From Chitinophaga jiangningensis (GTDB taxonomy: Bacteria; Bacteroidota; Bacteroidia; Chitinophagales; Chitinophagaceae), in NCBI RefSeq assembly GCF_900142605.1, contig NZ_FRBL01000004.1, positions 248,001-312,000 of the forward strand: DNA of 64,000 nucleotides, in the 5' to 3' direction. The notes under the pieces are model-generated. The model saw only the letters and a list, made by a program, of their open reading frames with translations, ran no database searches and was not told where the DNA came from. This document shows, one piece after another, positions 9,291 through 18,427 of the stretch (positions within the stretch are counted from its first letter, which is position 1; each line of letters begins with the position of its first letter). Position numbers and translations under genes: made by a program.

Positions 9291-10319
9291 TTATTTTGTT
9301 TTTGCAGGCCACTGGAATGCAGGCGTAGCAATGCTTTCATACCAACTATCGGTACCGGCTAAACGAAAAATGTTGGAAAGGGTATATTGTGCGGCTTCCT
9401 TATCACTGAGTTGATGGCTCCATGTAACCCTGCCGGCGGCATTTGCTCCCGGGCCACTGCTTTTGTATTCACCGTAATACACCGTTTTCTCATTGTCCGG
9501 ATTACTCCAGTTACTCCACCCTACGGCAGCAATAGCGGCTGGCATCTCACAACGTAAAAATACTGTTTTAGCACCGGCCCGCCACGGACGGCCCAGCTGC
9601 ACCGATGTTATGCCGGGATCAGCAGTGATGCGGCAGTCGGTAAACACATAACCATATGCCTTTCCGGCGGTAGTACTGGCAGCAGTAATATAGGAATTGG
9701 CTTTACAATGCAGGGTGCAGTTTTGAAACACCGCTGTTGCCGGGCCAAAAATATAATCCGTTGTTCCCTCGATGTAGCAGTTTACGAATAGTTGTCGCGC
9801 CCCTTCCCCACCGGTAAAAATCGTGTCCTGGTGCCCAAGGAAACGGCAGTTCTTAAACACCGCCTTGTCCGCATCCACATACAGCGCTACGGCCTGGCCT
9901 ACCGGCCCCGCCGCATTTACAAATGTGATGTTTTCTGCTATAAACCGGTTGCCGGAAATTTTAACGGTATAGCTGGTAAAGGTGGTAAGCTTACCACGGC
10001 CGGAATAATCGTTGTAGGTAATGATGGTGCTGTCCACACTCTCCCCGATAAAACGTACATCCGTATTAGGTGCCGGCAGTTCAATCTTTTCGTTATACAC
10101 GCCGTTTTTGATGTACAGCACAATCGGCATCAGCGGATACACCCGCATGGCATCAATCGCATCCTGTATGTATTTGAAATCTCCCGAACCGTCCTTCGAC
10201 ACGGTAAATACGTACTTGTACTGTTGTGGATTGGCCGTTTGCGCCTCAACCTTCGTTTCTGCGAAGAGCAGCAAAAACAAAACTATTCTTATCAAGTAGT
10301 TACCTGACTTACAATTCAT
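9291..10319 (-). CDS. Pectinesterase (CE8), secreted
   Basis: From the ATG at 10319 (a second ATG at 10331 is also in frame) the protein starts with a signal peptide ending near KVEAQ. The right-handed beta-helix carries all CE8 marks in order: VSKDGSGDFKYIQDAIDA, GQAVAL, FLGHQDTIF with the first catalytic Asp, YIEGTTDYIFG with the nucleophile Asp, and LGRPWR with the substrate-binding Arg and Trp. CE8 enzymes remove methyl esters from homogalacturonan. About 342 residues is normal for a single-domain enzyme. No pectate lyase or SusCD partner is adjacent, so it is an isolated pectin gene here. Confidence 0.93.
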   Translation of the reverse strand: MNCKSGNYLIRIVLFLLLFAETKVEAQTANPQQYKYVFTVSKDGSGDFKYIQDAIDAMRVYPLMPIVLYIKNGVYNEKIELPAPNTDVRFIGESVDSTIITYNDYSGRGKLTTFTSYTVKISGNRFIAENITFVNAAGPVGQAVALYVDADKAVFKNCRFLGHQDTIFTGGEGARQLFVNCYIEGTTDYIFGPATAVFQNCTLHCKANSYITAASTTAGKAYGYVFTDCRITADPGITSVQLGRPWRAGAKTVFLRCEMPAAIAAVGWSNWSNPDNEKTVYYGEYKSSGPGANAAGRVTWSHQLSDKEAAQYTLSNIFRLAGTDSWYESIATPAFQWPAKTK

Positions 10320-10385
10320 AACGTGTCCCATATTTTAATCAGGTCCTAAATTCTGAAAAAATATTCAAAAATTCAGCAGGTTTTT

Positions 10386-10461
10386 CCGGGATCAGCCCGC
10401 GCCTGCGGCGCGGGCTGATCCCGGGGAGGGAGTGTGCGCTGCGCGCACATCTCCTCCCGGG
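10386..10461. repeat. Two chained inverted repeats with C-TGC-G apices
   Basis: Hairpin 1 (10386-10424) has a perfect 18-bp stem and a TGC loop. Hairpin 2 (10420-10461) has an inner 7-bp perfect stem (TGTGCGC/GCGCACA) around TGC and an imperfect outer stem ending in CCCGGG. The two share foot bases 10420-10424. There is no T-run, so they do not look like simple terminators. Confidence 0.85.
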
Positions 10462-10506
10462 AAGTTGTGCTTTAAGTGCTGCCGGCTATCAGCAACCTAA
10501 GGCTGG

Positions 10507-11150
10507 AAAGCGCCCGCGGTGCGTAGTACAGGTACTCCCAATGGATCAGCACATGTCAGTACAAAGCAACGGCACCGACCTATCCCAAAAGCAAATAAGG
10601 TACCTGCGTGCACAACGCAGGCTTGTCCCTAAGAGCCGCCATCTATGTAAATCCACCGGCTAGCCTCAAAAGCAAATGAAAGGCACCTGCGTATACAACA
10701 CAGCTCCTTCCCAAAGAACTGGCACGTGTGCAAACTCGCCGCCTATCCCAAAAGCAGGCGAAAAGCACCCACGTTCGTAACACAGTCTCGTCCCGAGGAA
10801 CCGCCAAAAAACAAATCAAAAGCGCCCGCCGTGCGTAGTACAGGTACTCCCAATGGATCAGCACATGTCAGTACAAAGCAACGGCACCGACCTATCCCAA
10901 AAGCAAATAAGGTACCTGCGTGCACAACGCAGGCTTGTCCCTAAGAGCCGCCATCTATGCAAATCCACCGGCTAGCCTCAAAAGCAAATGAAAGGCACCT
11001 GCGTATACAACACAGCTCCTTCCCAAAGAACTGGCACGTGTGCAAACTCGCCGCCTATCCCAAAAGCAGGCGAAAAGCACCCACGTTCGTAACACAGTCT
11101 CGTCCCGAGGAACCGCCAAAAAACAAATCAAAAGCGCCCGCCGTGCGCAG
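10507..11150. repeat. 312-bp tandem repeat, two copies plus a partial third
   Basis: Copy 1 is 10507-10818, copy 2 10819-11130, and a partial third runs to about 11150. The full copies differ at about two bases (for example ATGTAAATCC versus ATGCAAATCC). Inside each copy there are three to four diverged sub-units of about 80-90 bp that begin AAAAGCAAAT(g/a)A and contain CACCTGCGT..ACAACGCAG. Sub-unit starts at 10577, 10668, 10750 and 10889 give spacings of 91, 82 and 139 bp, so it is a higher-order repeat. None of these spacings is a multiple of 3, which argues against a coding repeat. Confidence 0.9.
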
Positions 11151-11163
11151 CACGGCCCCCTCT

Positions 11164-11186
11164 CCCTGACACCGAAGGTGTCAGGG
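11164..11186. repeat. C(GAA)G-capped hairpin upstream of susC
   Basis: A perfect 10-bp stem (CCCTGACACC/GGTGTCAGGG) closes a GAA loop. It ends the repeat region and lies about 235 bp before the susC start. Confidence 0.75.
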
Positions 11187-11420
11187 CCCCCTCTTCCAAA
11201 ATATTAGAAAAAATAGCTTGAAAATTATATTTTTAGCCATTATATTAGTACCAATGCGAAAGCCATTTGCCAAACTGTAATTCACAACGGATTCAAAAGG
11301 TATTTTTCAATTATTTGCTTATTGTGGAATCAAGTTTTGTATGTAGAAAGAAATACTATTCTCCTATTATAATTCAGATAAGTATTAACTGCAAGTCAAC
11401 CAACATCTAAAACGTTTAAC

Positions 11421-14400
11421 ATGAGAACAACACTCAGGTTATTGACGATCCTGTCGTTAATAACGCTCCTGTTGCCCAAACTCACAACGGCACAGCAAAA
11501 AATTATTTCCGGCACCGTCATCTCCGATGAAAAAGTACAGCTTCCCGGTGTTACGGTTCGCATCCGTGAAAATAATGTCAACACTGTCACGGACGCCTCC
11601 GGGAAATACACCATCAAGGCTAACCCTGGGCAAACCCTCGAGTTCACCTACATCGGCTACCTCGCCCAAACAGTTACCGTTGGCGACGCCGCTACCATCA
11701 ATGTAACGCTGATGCCCACACGTACCGGACTCAACGAGGTAATCGTAACCGCCATGGGTATCAAAAAGGAACGTAAAGCCCTCGGCTACGCCGTACAGGA
11801 CATCAAGGCAGACGAGCTGATGAAAAATAAAGACCCCAATCTGATCAACTCTATGAACGGAAAAATTGCAGGTCTCAACATCACCAACTCCGGCGGCGCC
11901 CCCGGCTCCTCCGCCTCCATCATCATCCGCGGCGGTACCTCCCTGGAACGTAACAACCAGCCACTGTTCATCATCGACGGTGTGCCTATGAACAACTCCA
12001 CCGGCCAGGGCGACAACAGCGCATTCGACGGCTCCGTAAACATGTCCACCACCAACAGCAACCGCGCTATGGACATCAACCCGGAAGATGTGGAATCCAT
12101 CACCGTGCTCAAAGGCCCCGCCGCTGCTGCGTTATACGGCCTGCAGGCTGCTGCCGGCGCCATCGTGATCACCACCAAAAAAGGCTCCGAAGGCAATACC
12201 ATCGTCAGCGTTACCCCAAGATACACCACCAACTGGGTCAACAAACTGCCTAAAGTACAGGACCGCTACAAACGCGGCACCTCCTACAGCGGCACGTTTA
12301 CGGATCAAACCTACTTCTCCTGGGGGCCTGAATTCGGCGCCGGTGAATCAGCCTACGATAACCTGGGCGACTTCTTCCAGACCGCTCACGCGTATGACAA
12401 CAGTTTCAATATCTCCGGAGGTACCAAACTCAGTAAGTTCTTCCTCTCCGGCTCCAATATCATGCAAACAGGTATTGTGCCTACCACCGATTATAACCGT
12501 ACCTCCGTACGCTTCAACGGAGAACAGCAGGTGGGCCGCTTTACCTTTGGCGTAAACGCCACCTACGCCGTAAGCAATACGCAGAAAACCCTCACCGGCA
12601 GCGGCCTGTATGGCGGCAGTGGTAGTGGATATCTCCAAAGTATAATGTCATGGCCTACTGACGACGATATGTCCGTATGGCTGAACCCTGACGGCTCCAA
12701 ACGTCGCCTGCTGCCTAACGTAGCCCTGGAAGATGATATCGACAACGCCAACTGGACCATCAACAGAAGCCCGCAAAGCGATAAAACCACCCGCATGCTC
12801 GGTAACATCTATGCCAGCGTAAAAATCACCAACTGGCTCGATGCCACCTACCGCCTCGGTATCGATAACTTCGTAACACAGTTTACCAGTCTCACCAGCC
12901 CCGGCTCCGCCGTTAAAATAGCCTGGCAGAATGGTATGCTCTCCGAAACCACCCGCCGCTACAACTTCACCAGCGGTAACCTCATGCTCAACGCCCATAA
13001 ACAGTTTAAGGATTTCGACTTTAACCTCCTGCTGGGACACAATACCGAAGACTATTACACGAAAACCGGTTCCGTAAGAGCGGAAAACTTCTCCATTCCG
13101 GGACTGATCTCCCTCAACAATGCGGATAATAAAAACCGATATGCACAGGACAATGTAAGCCAGAAGCGGCTGGTAGGGGTGTACGGCGAATTCAGGGCAT
13201 CCTATAAAAACTTCGCTTACCTCGGCATCACAGGCCGTAACGACTGGAGCAGCACCCTGCCGGTAGTATACCGCTCCTTCTTCTACCCTTCTGTGAGCGG
13301 TAGCTTCGTGTTCAGCGAACTGCTGCCTAAAAACAGTGTATTGTCGTTTGGTAAGGTACGCGCATCCTGGGCCCGCGTAGGTAAAGATACCGACCCTTAC
13401 GTGACCTCCACCGGCCTCTTTGGTCCGGAGCTCACCGTAGGCGGTGGTTACAGAAACTACTGGCAGCAGGGTAACCCCGAGCTGAAGCCTGAAAATACCG
13501 ACTCCTATGAATTTGGTACGGAACTGCGCTTCCTTGGCGGTCGCCTCGGGCTCGACTTCACCGTGTACAACAACAAAAGCGTAAACCAGATCCTGTCGCC
13601 AAGGGTGAGTAACGCTACCGGCTATATCCTGAAATCAGTAAACGCCGGCGTGATTGAAAATAAGGGTATTGAACTCACCATCAACGCCAACCCTGTGCGT
13701 AACAAGAACTTCAACTGGGACGTGACCCTCAACATCTCTAAAAATAAAGGTCGCGTAAAAGAACTGCCTGGAGCCATCAACATCCTGTATGTAACCGATG
13801 TGCAGGAAGGACCGGGTAAGGCCGCCTCCTTTAATAAAGGCGTGTTCATGGGACTGAGCGGTTCCAAATGGGCTACCGATTCCAGCGGCAACGTGATCCT
13901 TGACTATAACACCGGCTATCCTACCATTTCTTCCCTTACCACCTTACCGGTGGGTAACAGGGAGCCTGATATGATCGGAGGCCTCAACAACAGCTTTAGT
14001 TACAAATCGTTCAACTTCTCCATGCTGTGGGATTTCCGCCTGGGCGGTGATGTATACAATGCCACCGAATGGCTGATGACAGTAAACGGTTTGTCGGAAA
14101 CTACGTTGGGTCGTGGTAGTGACCTCACCTTTACCGGCGTGTCGCTGAACCCATCTACCGGTAAGTATGAGCCGGTAACCCGTACCGTAAAAGCTACTGA
14201 AAAGTACTACCGTGATGTATATGCCAACAATGCACCGTTTTTCATCCAGAGCGTAAACTGGATGCGCCTCAGGTCTGTAGCCTTATCCTATTCACTGCCT
14301 TCAAATGTGCTGAACCGCATCGGCTGGCTGAAAGGAGCTACTGCTACTATTTCCGGTACCAACCTGCTGCTGTTTACCAACTACCGCGGTATGGACCCTG

Positions 14401-14510
14401 AAATCAGTGCTGCCGGTGCCGGCGTAACCGGTTCCGGATCAGTAGGGATCGATTATGTAGGCGTACCTGCCACGAGAGGGATCGCATTCGGTTTAAACTT
14501 TAAATTCTAA
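11421..14510 (+). CDS. susC: SusC/RagA-family TonB-linked outer membrane transporter
   Basis: The 1029-residue protein has a signal peptide ending near LTTAQQ. A carboxypeptidase-D-like domain follows (about 28-105: ISGTVISDEKVQLPGVTVRI...VTDASGKYTI), then a plug domain starting at GLNEVIVTAMGIKKERKALGYAVQ with the SusC motif LFIIDGVPMNNS, and a 22-strand barrel ending in aromatic FGLNFKF. With the SusD-like lipoprotein 11 bp downstream it should form an outer-membrane importer for a glycan or other oligomer, powered by TonB. No glycosidase or regulator is adjacent, so the substrate cannot be inferred. Size and architecture are normal for the family. Confidence 0.95.
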   Translation: MRTTLRLLTILSLITLLLPKLTTAQQKIISGTVISDEKVQLPGVTVRIRENNVNTVTDASGKYTIKANPGQTLEFTYIGYLAQTVTVGDAATINVTLMPTRTGLNEVIVTAMGIKKERKALGYAVQDIKADELMKNKDPNLINSMNGKIAGLNITNSGGAPGSSASIIIRGGTSLERNNQPLFIIDGVPMNNSTGQGDNSAFDGSVNMSTTNSNRAMDINPEDVESITVLKGPAAAALYGLQAAAGAIVITTKKGSEGNTIVSVTPRYTTNWVNKLPKVQDRYKRGTSYSGTFTDQTYFSWGPEFGAGESAYDNLGDFFQTAHAYDNSFNISGGTKLSKFFLSGSNIMQTGIVPTTDYNRTSVRFNGEQQVGRFTFGVNATYAVSNTQKTLTGSGLYGGSGSGYLQSIMSWPTDDDMSVWLNPDGSKRRLLPNVALEDDIDNANWTINRSPQSDKTTRMLGNIYASVKITNWLDATYRLGIDNFVTQFTSLTSPGSAVKIAWQNGMLSETTRRYNFTSGNLMLNAHKQFKDFDFNLLLGHNTEDYYTKTGSVRAENFSIPGLISLNNADNKNRYAQDNVSQKRLVGVYGEFRASYKNFAYLGITGRNDWSSTLPVVYRSFFYPSVSGSFVFSELLPKNSVLSFGKVRASWARVGKDTDPYVTSTGLFGPELTVGGGYRNYWQQGNPELKPENTDSYEFGTELRFLGGRLGLDFTVYNNKSVNQILSPRVSNATGYILKSVNAGVIENKGIELTINANPVRNKNFNWDVTLNISKNKGRVKELPGAINILYVTDVQEGPGKAASFNKGVFMGLSGSKWATDSSGNVILDYNTGYPTISSLTTLPVGNREPDMIGGLNNSFSYKSFNFSMLWDFRLGGDVYNATEWLMTVNGLSETTLGRGSDLTFTGVSLNPSTGKYEPVTRTVKATEKYYRDVYANNAPFFIQSVNWMRLRSVALSYSLPSNVLNRIGWLKGATATISGTNLLLFTNYRGMDPEISAAGAGVTGSGSVGIDYVGVPATRGIAFGLNFKF

Positions 14511-14521
14511 TTGCTGCTACC

Positions 14522-16171
14522 ATGAGAAAAATATTCTTAATTATAGGTATATCCGTTGCCGTTAGTTCCTGCAAGAAATGGCTGGATGTAAACAAAAATC
14601 CTAACACTGCCACCTCCGACGTGCCTACGGCCGATATGAGGCTGGCGCCGCTCATCAGCCAGTTTTCGGATTGTTACGAAAGCTCCGGCACCCGCGCTTC
14701 GTTTCTAACACAGCAGATAGCGGTGGTATATCCGGCTTCCAATGCCGCTACCAACAACAACTGGAACCTTACCAGGTGGTACAGCAATACTTCCAGCGCC
14801 AACTGGCCATGGCAGTGCTGGTATGTAAATACCGCCGTAAACGTGGACCCGCTGATTACTGCCGCACAAAAGGTGGAAGCCTGGCATTACATCGGTGCCG
14901 CCAAGGTCATCAAAGGCTGGGGATTTGGTACCCTGGCGGATTTCTACGGCATGCTGCCTTACGATGAGTTTGCCATGGCAAGCACCTACACCCCGAAGTT
15001 CGATGACGGAGAATATATACAGGGGAAAATTCTGCCACTGTTGGATGAAGCGATTGCCGACCTGAAAAAGACCCAGGGCCCTGCGGCGCCACTGTTGTCG
15101 AAAGCTGACATCCTCAACAATGGCTCAGTGGATAAATGGATCAGACTGGCCTACGGTCTGAAGGCCCGTTTCCTGCTGCATACCAGCAAAAAAGGCAGCT
15201 TCAATGCACAGGCAGTGCTGGACGCATTGGCCAATGCACCTCAAACGGACGACCAGAGCAGCATCCGCCAGTATGTGGATGAAGGCCCTACCGTAACCAG
15301 TACGGCAAAAGAAGCGTTGCAGTATAGCAATACCGGCACCACGGTGCGCTTTACCAAACTTTACATTGACTATCTCACCAATAATTACCAGGGAGCTCCA
15401 ACAGGGGCTAACAACATGCGTGATCCGCGTATGGACAGCATTCTGCCACGTATGCAGGTGGATACCGGCTGGTTATTTACCAAAGGGATGGATATGACTT
15501 CCGACCTGCCTAAAACTGGCCCTTCCAACCCGGCGTATAACTCGTCTACCAATAAGTTTGCTAACGGCGACTCCGTATACATTCCGCTGCGTAAAAATCC
15601 GTATGCACCTACCGCCGGCCAGCGTGTATTGTCTACCGGTTCCTGGTATACGAAAAGAGATGCAAAAGGGCTGTTGCTCACCAATGCTGAAATGCGTTTT
15701 ATAGAGGCAGAAGTTAAATTCCGCCAGGGTGATGCCAACGGAGCCTTAACGGCTTATAAGGCGGGGATACGTTCGCACATGAACCTGCTGGGTATCCTGC
15801 CGGCAAAAACCGAGCAGTTCCTGCAGAGTACTTCCGTGGTACAAAGTGCTGCCAACCTCACGCTCAGTCATATCATGATCCAGAAATACATAGCGCTGTC
15901 GTTCAGCGTGGAAACCTGGGCGGATATGCGTCGCAATAACTACTGTGCGGACGGTTCCGGCGTATACAACCTGGCAACCGGCGTATACAAAGGCTACCAG
16001 CGGCCATCGCATGTGTATATAGAAGGCTATCCTGCTCCTACGGATTACCCGCGGAGGTTTGCAGTGGCGAGCTATGAAATTAATTTCAATATCGATCAGG
16101 TACTGAAAGCGAATCCGAATGCGGCCAAGCCTGCTTACCTGTCAGAACCGGTATGGTGGGATAAGCCGTAG
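14522..16171 (+). CDS. susD: SusD/RagB-like lipoprotein (SusD-like_2 type)
   Basis: The 549-residue product has a lipoprotein signal with Cys17 in the lipobox VSSC, then KKWLDVNKNPNTA, the usual start of SusD homologues. The central TPR-like region (AWHYIGAAKVIKGWGFGTLADFYGMLPYDEF) is the best-conserved family block. It would be the surface lid of the SusC barrel at 11421-14510, capturing ligand. The 11-bp spacing indicates co-transcription. The C-terminal part (ETWADMRRNNY, YPRRFAVASYEINFN) is complete, so no truncation is seen. Confidence 0.94.
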   Translation: MRKIFLIIGISVAVSSCKKWLDVNKNPNTATSDVPTADMRLAPLISQFSDCYESSGTRASFLTQQIAVVYPASNAATNNNWNLTRWYSNTSSANWPWQCWYVNTAVNVDPLITAAQKVEAWHYIGAAKVIKGWGFGTLADFYGMLPYDEFAMASTYTPKFDDGEYIQGKILPLLDEAIADLKKTQGPAAPLLSKADILNNGSVDKWIRLAYGLKARFLLHTSKKGSFNAQAVLDALANAPQTDDQSSIRQYVDEGPTVTSTAKEALQYSNTGTTVRFTKLYIDYLTNNYQGAPTGANNMRDPRMDSILPRMQVDTGWLFTKGMDMTSDLPKTGPSNPAYNSSTNKFANGDSVYIPLRKNPYAPTAGQRVLSTGSWYTKRDAKGLLLTNAEMRFIEAEVKFRQGDANGALTAYKAGIRSHMNLLGILPAKTEQFLQSTSVVQSAANLTLSHIMIQKYIALSFSVETWADMRRNNYCADGSGVYNLATGVYKGYQRPSHVYIEGYPAPTDYPRRFAVASYEINFNIDQVLKANPNAAKPAYLSEPVWWDKP

Positions 16172-16327
16172 GCGCCTACGGCGCTTGTGCGCGACCTTTT
16201 TTGCTCGCAAAGCAGCATAAGCAGGTAAGCAGCTAAGGCTTTTGTTTTGTTGTTAACATCATTTTAGTGGTCCGCCTTTGGCGGACCACTAAACGATTTG
16301 TGTGAGACCGAAGGTCTCACACAAATC
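16166..16327. repeat. Palindrome and two adjacent hairpins after susD
   Basis: A 16-bp perfect palindrome overlaps the susD stop region (16166-16181). Then come a 14-bp perfect stem with TTT loop (16263-16293) and, one base further, a 15-bp perfect stem with GAA loop (16295-16327). They lie between susD and the convergent receiver-like gene. Both triloops are closed by C-G. Confidence 0.85.
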
Positions 16328-16410
16328 AAACAAACTTATTGTAACAAACTGCAGGTCTTGGTTGCTTACCTGCCTATGCTGCTTTGCGAGAAAAAAAGAC
16401 AAAACCCCAT

Positions 16411-16857
16411 TCACCCAAATGCTGCCTGCCGGCGGGCACGTTTAACCAGGTTGCGGATTCTGCACTCCAGCTCCTCCACACTCACCGAACGATCCAGGAA
16501 ATCATCGCAGCCATGTTGCAGTCCGCGGATCTTTTCTTCCAGATCTTCTCCATTTCCCAGCATAATCAGCGGCACCAGTTCAGAACAGCCACGAATAAAC
16601 GAAGCCAGCCTGAAGGCATTCCAGGGCGTGCTTTCTATCTGGTGAAATATAGTCCTGCTGTCGATCAGCACTGCATCGTACTGCAGGTGTAAGTTATCCG
16701 GGCAGGTCCATTCTCCGGCGGACAATGCCTGTACCCGTAGTTCGTGACAGGCAGACAACAACCGCTGAAGTTTAAAGCGGTATAAGGAAGGATTTGCAGC
16801 TATAAAAATGTTTATACCCACGTTAAAACTTTTGGAGTATGCTATAAACAGATGCAT
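16411..16857 (-). CDS. Stand-alone degenerate receiver-domain protein
   Basis: The 148-residue protein reads like a single CheY-type receiver: beta-1 INIFIAANPSLYRFKLQRLL, the beta-3 aspartate in YDAVLIDSRTIF, beta-4 VPLIMLGNGEDLEEKIRGLQHGCDDFL, then SVSVEELECRIRNLVKRARR. The acidic pair that binds Mg2+ after beta-1 is replaced by Ala-Asn, and the invariant lysine region (normally TKPF) reads DRSV. The phospho-acceptor Asp is present but the chemistry needed for normal phosphorylation is not, so it is probably a pseudo-receiver. There is no output domain, and no histidine kinase is next to it. Confidence 0.65.
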   Translation of the reverse strand: MHLFIAYSKSFNVGINIFIAANPSLYRFKLQRLLSACHELRVQALSAGEWTCPDNLHLQYDAVLIDSRTIFHQIESTPWNAFRLASFIRGCSELVPLIMLGNGEDLEEKIRGLQHGCDDFLDRSVSVEELECRIRNLVKRARRQAAFG

Positions 16858-16998
16858 GCTAAAGTGATATGGCGTTCTCGAAATTGCAACGTTTTTATCT
16901 ATTCAACAACCGTATTATCACCCTTTTTTGTTAACAGGATGAACGAATATTGCTGGAAAAACGCTGCCTTTTCGTTAACTTAAAGTAAAAGTTGGCTT

Positions 16999-17670
16999 AT
17001 GTTAACCTGGCAGGAAATCGCAATCAGACTATCTATGGCAGCGCTTTTCGGGGCGCTGATCGGGCTGGAACGGGAACGGAAGGACTGGACGGCGGGCATG
17101 CGCACGCACATGATGGTATCCGTTGGCTCCTGCCTTATTATGATGGTATCTGCTTTCGGATTTTCGGATGTACTGGGCACCGAACATGTAGTGCTGGACC
17201 CTTCCAGGGTGGCCGCACAGGTGATTAGCGGCATTGGATTTATTGGCGCCGGCACCATTTTGTTTATGAAACAGGGCACTATCCGCGGACTCACCACCGC
17301 AGCGGGACTATGGACCGTAGCAGCCATAGGCCTGGCCACCGGCGGCGGAATGTATTTTGCAGCAGGCGCCACCACACTGGTAGCCATTATCATTTTATGG
17401 GCACTGCAACCGCTGGAAAAAAGGGTATCACAACGCTTCCGCCAAAACTCCCTGCGCCTGGTAACTACCTCCAGCATCATAGCCAACAATGTGTTACAAC
17501 GGGTAACAACCATGAAAGAGTTGAGCTTGTCCGGCTTTTTCATGGAGAAAGAAGATGATTACTATACCCTTCAGCTGAAATTTGATAAAATCACTAATGA
17601 GTCCATGCTGCAACTGGTACAGCTACTACAGCAGGAAAAGGACATTAAGGAAATCGGCTGGAATAAATAA
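16999..17670 (+). CDS. mgtC: MgtC/SapB-family membrane protein
   Basis: The 223-residue protein has the MgtC N-terminal signature RLSMAALFGALIGLERERK, a GMRTHMMVSVGSC segment, GIGFIGAGTILF, and RGLTTAAGLWTVAAIGLATGGG over four to five membrane helices (residues 8-145). A soluble C-terminal ACT-like tail (150-223) follows. MgtC proteins affect growth at low Mg2+ and inhibit F-ATPase or polyphosphate regulation in pathogens; in environmental Bacteroidota the role is not defined. The next gene begins 6 bp after its stop, suggesting an operon. Confidence 0.9.
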   Translation: MLTWQEIAIRLSMAALFGALIGLERERKDWTAGMRTHMMVSVGSCLIMMVSAFGFSDVLGTEHVVLDPSRVAAQVISGIGFIGAGTILFMKQGTIRGLTTAAGLWTVAAIGLATGGGMYFAAGATTLVAIIILWALQPLEKRVSQRFRQNSLRLVTTSSIIANNVLQRVTTMKELSLSGFFMEKEDDYYTLQLKFDKITNESMLQLVQLLQQEKDIKEIGWNK

Positions 17671-17676
17671 TCCGCT

Positions 17677-18090
17677 ATGATAACGACGCTCGAAAAATTA
17701 TTTACGGACTACGGCAAGGCTGCCGCTGGTCATCAGCCCCAGGCCATCGCGCACTTCTATGCGAAAGAATTTATGGTAGCCGATGGAGGAAAATCGAAAC
17801 CTTACAAAAATGATGAGTCCTTTATCGAATGGCTGCGCAGTGTAATCGATTACAACAAAAAAACGGGACTGCTGAGAATGGAGGTCATTGAAATCTCCCT
17901 GAACAATATTACTGACCATTACACCAGTGCAAAAGTTACCTGGGGCGCCACTTACCAGCAGCAACCGGATACGGCCATCCCCTTCAACGTTACTTACCTG
18001 TTGGAAGTAAACCACCAGCAGCCGCTGATCCTGATGTATATCAACCACCAAAACCAGGAGGAATTAATGAAAGCCAATCATATTATCTGA
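17677..18090 (+). CDS. Cytoplasmic NTF2-like (SnoaL/DUF4440) protein
   Basis: The 137-residue protein has no signal peptide. It opens with an amphipathic helix (TLEKLFTDYGKAAAGHQPQAIAHFYAKEFMVAD) followed by beta strands ending in VTYLLEVNHQQPLILMYINHQ, the alpha+beta cone layout of NTF2-like proteins. It lies 6 bp downstream of mgtC and is probably co-transcribed. The ligand or enzymatic role cannot be read from sequence. Confidence 0.7.
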   Translation: MITTLEKLFTDYGKAAAGHQPQAIAHFYAKEFMVADGGKSKPYKNDESFIEWLRSVIDYNKKTGLLRMEVIEISLNNITDHYTSAKVTWGATYQQQPDTAIPFNVTYLLEVNHQQPLILMYINHQNQEELMKANHII

Positions 18091-18156
18091 TTTTTTTCAG
18101 GGAGATGTAAATGCTGCTGACACAAGGTTGTCACAACCGCCTGCGAGATTTGTATT

Positions 18157-18327
18157 ATGAAACGTACAATATCCGTCCCGGTTAATCGTCCACATAGTCA
18201 CAACAACCACTGTACTATGCCGGTCACCTTGCGAAAAACTATCTATCATACACTTAACCATACGTGGAAAACCTGTGCCGGTATCATGAAAGGTGTGTGC
18301 CATGCCGTTATATTCTTATTTTTTTAA
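18157..18327 (+). CDS. Possible small ORF, 56 residues
   Basis: An ATG at 18157 opens 56 codons ending in TAA at 18325-18327. The product starts MKRTISVPVNRPHSHNN, is rich in His and basic residues and ends in a short hydrophobic stretch (HAVIFLFF). No family is recognised and no strong ribosome site is visible. A small inverted repeat (GGTTG/CAACC) precedes it. It may be chance, but nothing else explains the 337-bp gap. Confidence 0.2.
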   Translation: MKRTISVPVNRPHSHNNHCTMPVTLRKTIYHTLNHTWKTCAGIMKGVCHAVIFLFF

Positions 18328-18427
18328 AGTAGATCACTTGCAGCATTAAAGGTCAAGCCACCTGCTGAAAGTACTGCATTTAAACAATCTCACCCCGCCA
18401 GCTGTACTGTAGAAAAAACATCTGACC

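Larger units (their letters stand above)
10320..11420. other. 1.1-kb non-coding region with hairpins and a 312-bp direct repeat
   Basis: No credible gene is seen between the pectinesterase start and susC. The stretch contains a chain of two hairpins (10386-10461), two full copies of a 312-bp repeat (10507-11130) with a short third start (to about 11150), a C(GAA)G-capped hairpin (11164-11186), and AT-rich DNA leading to susC. Short reading frames over the repeat lie on both strands and do not stay in phase between sub-units. Confidence 0.8.

Noticed and set aside
10643..10925. Overlapping short frames on both strands of the 312-bp repeat
   Set aside because: Peptides such as AGAFxLLLG recur, but the sub-unit spacing (91, 82, 139 bp) breaks the frame and there are in-frame stops.
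10507..11150. Possible CRISPR array
   Set aside because: Units are 80-312 bp with no short direct repeats and no unique spacers; no cas genes are near.
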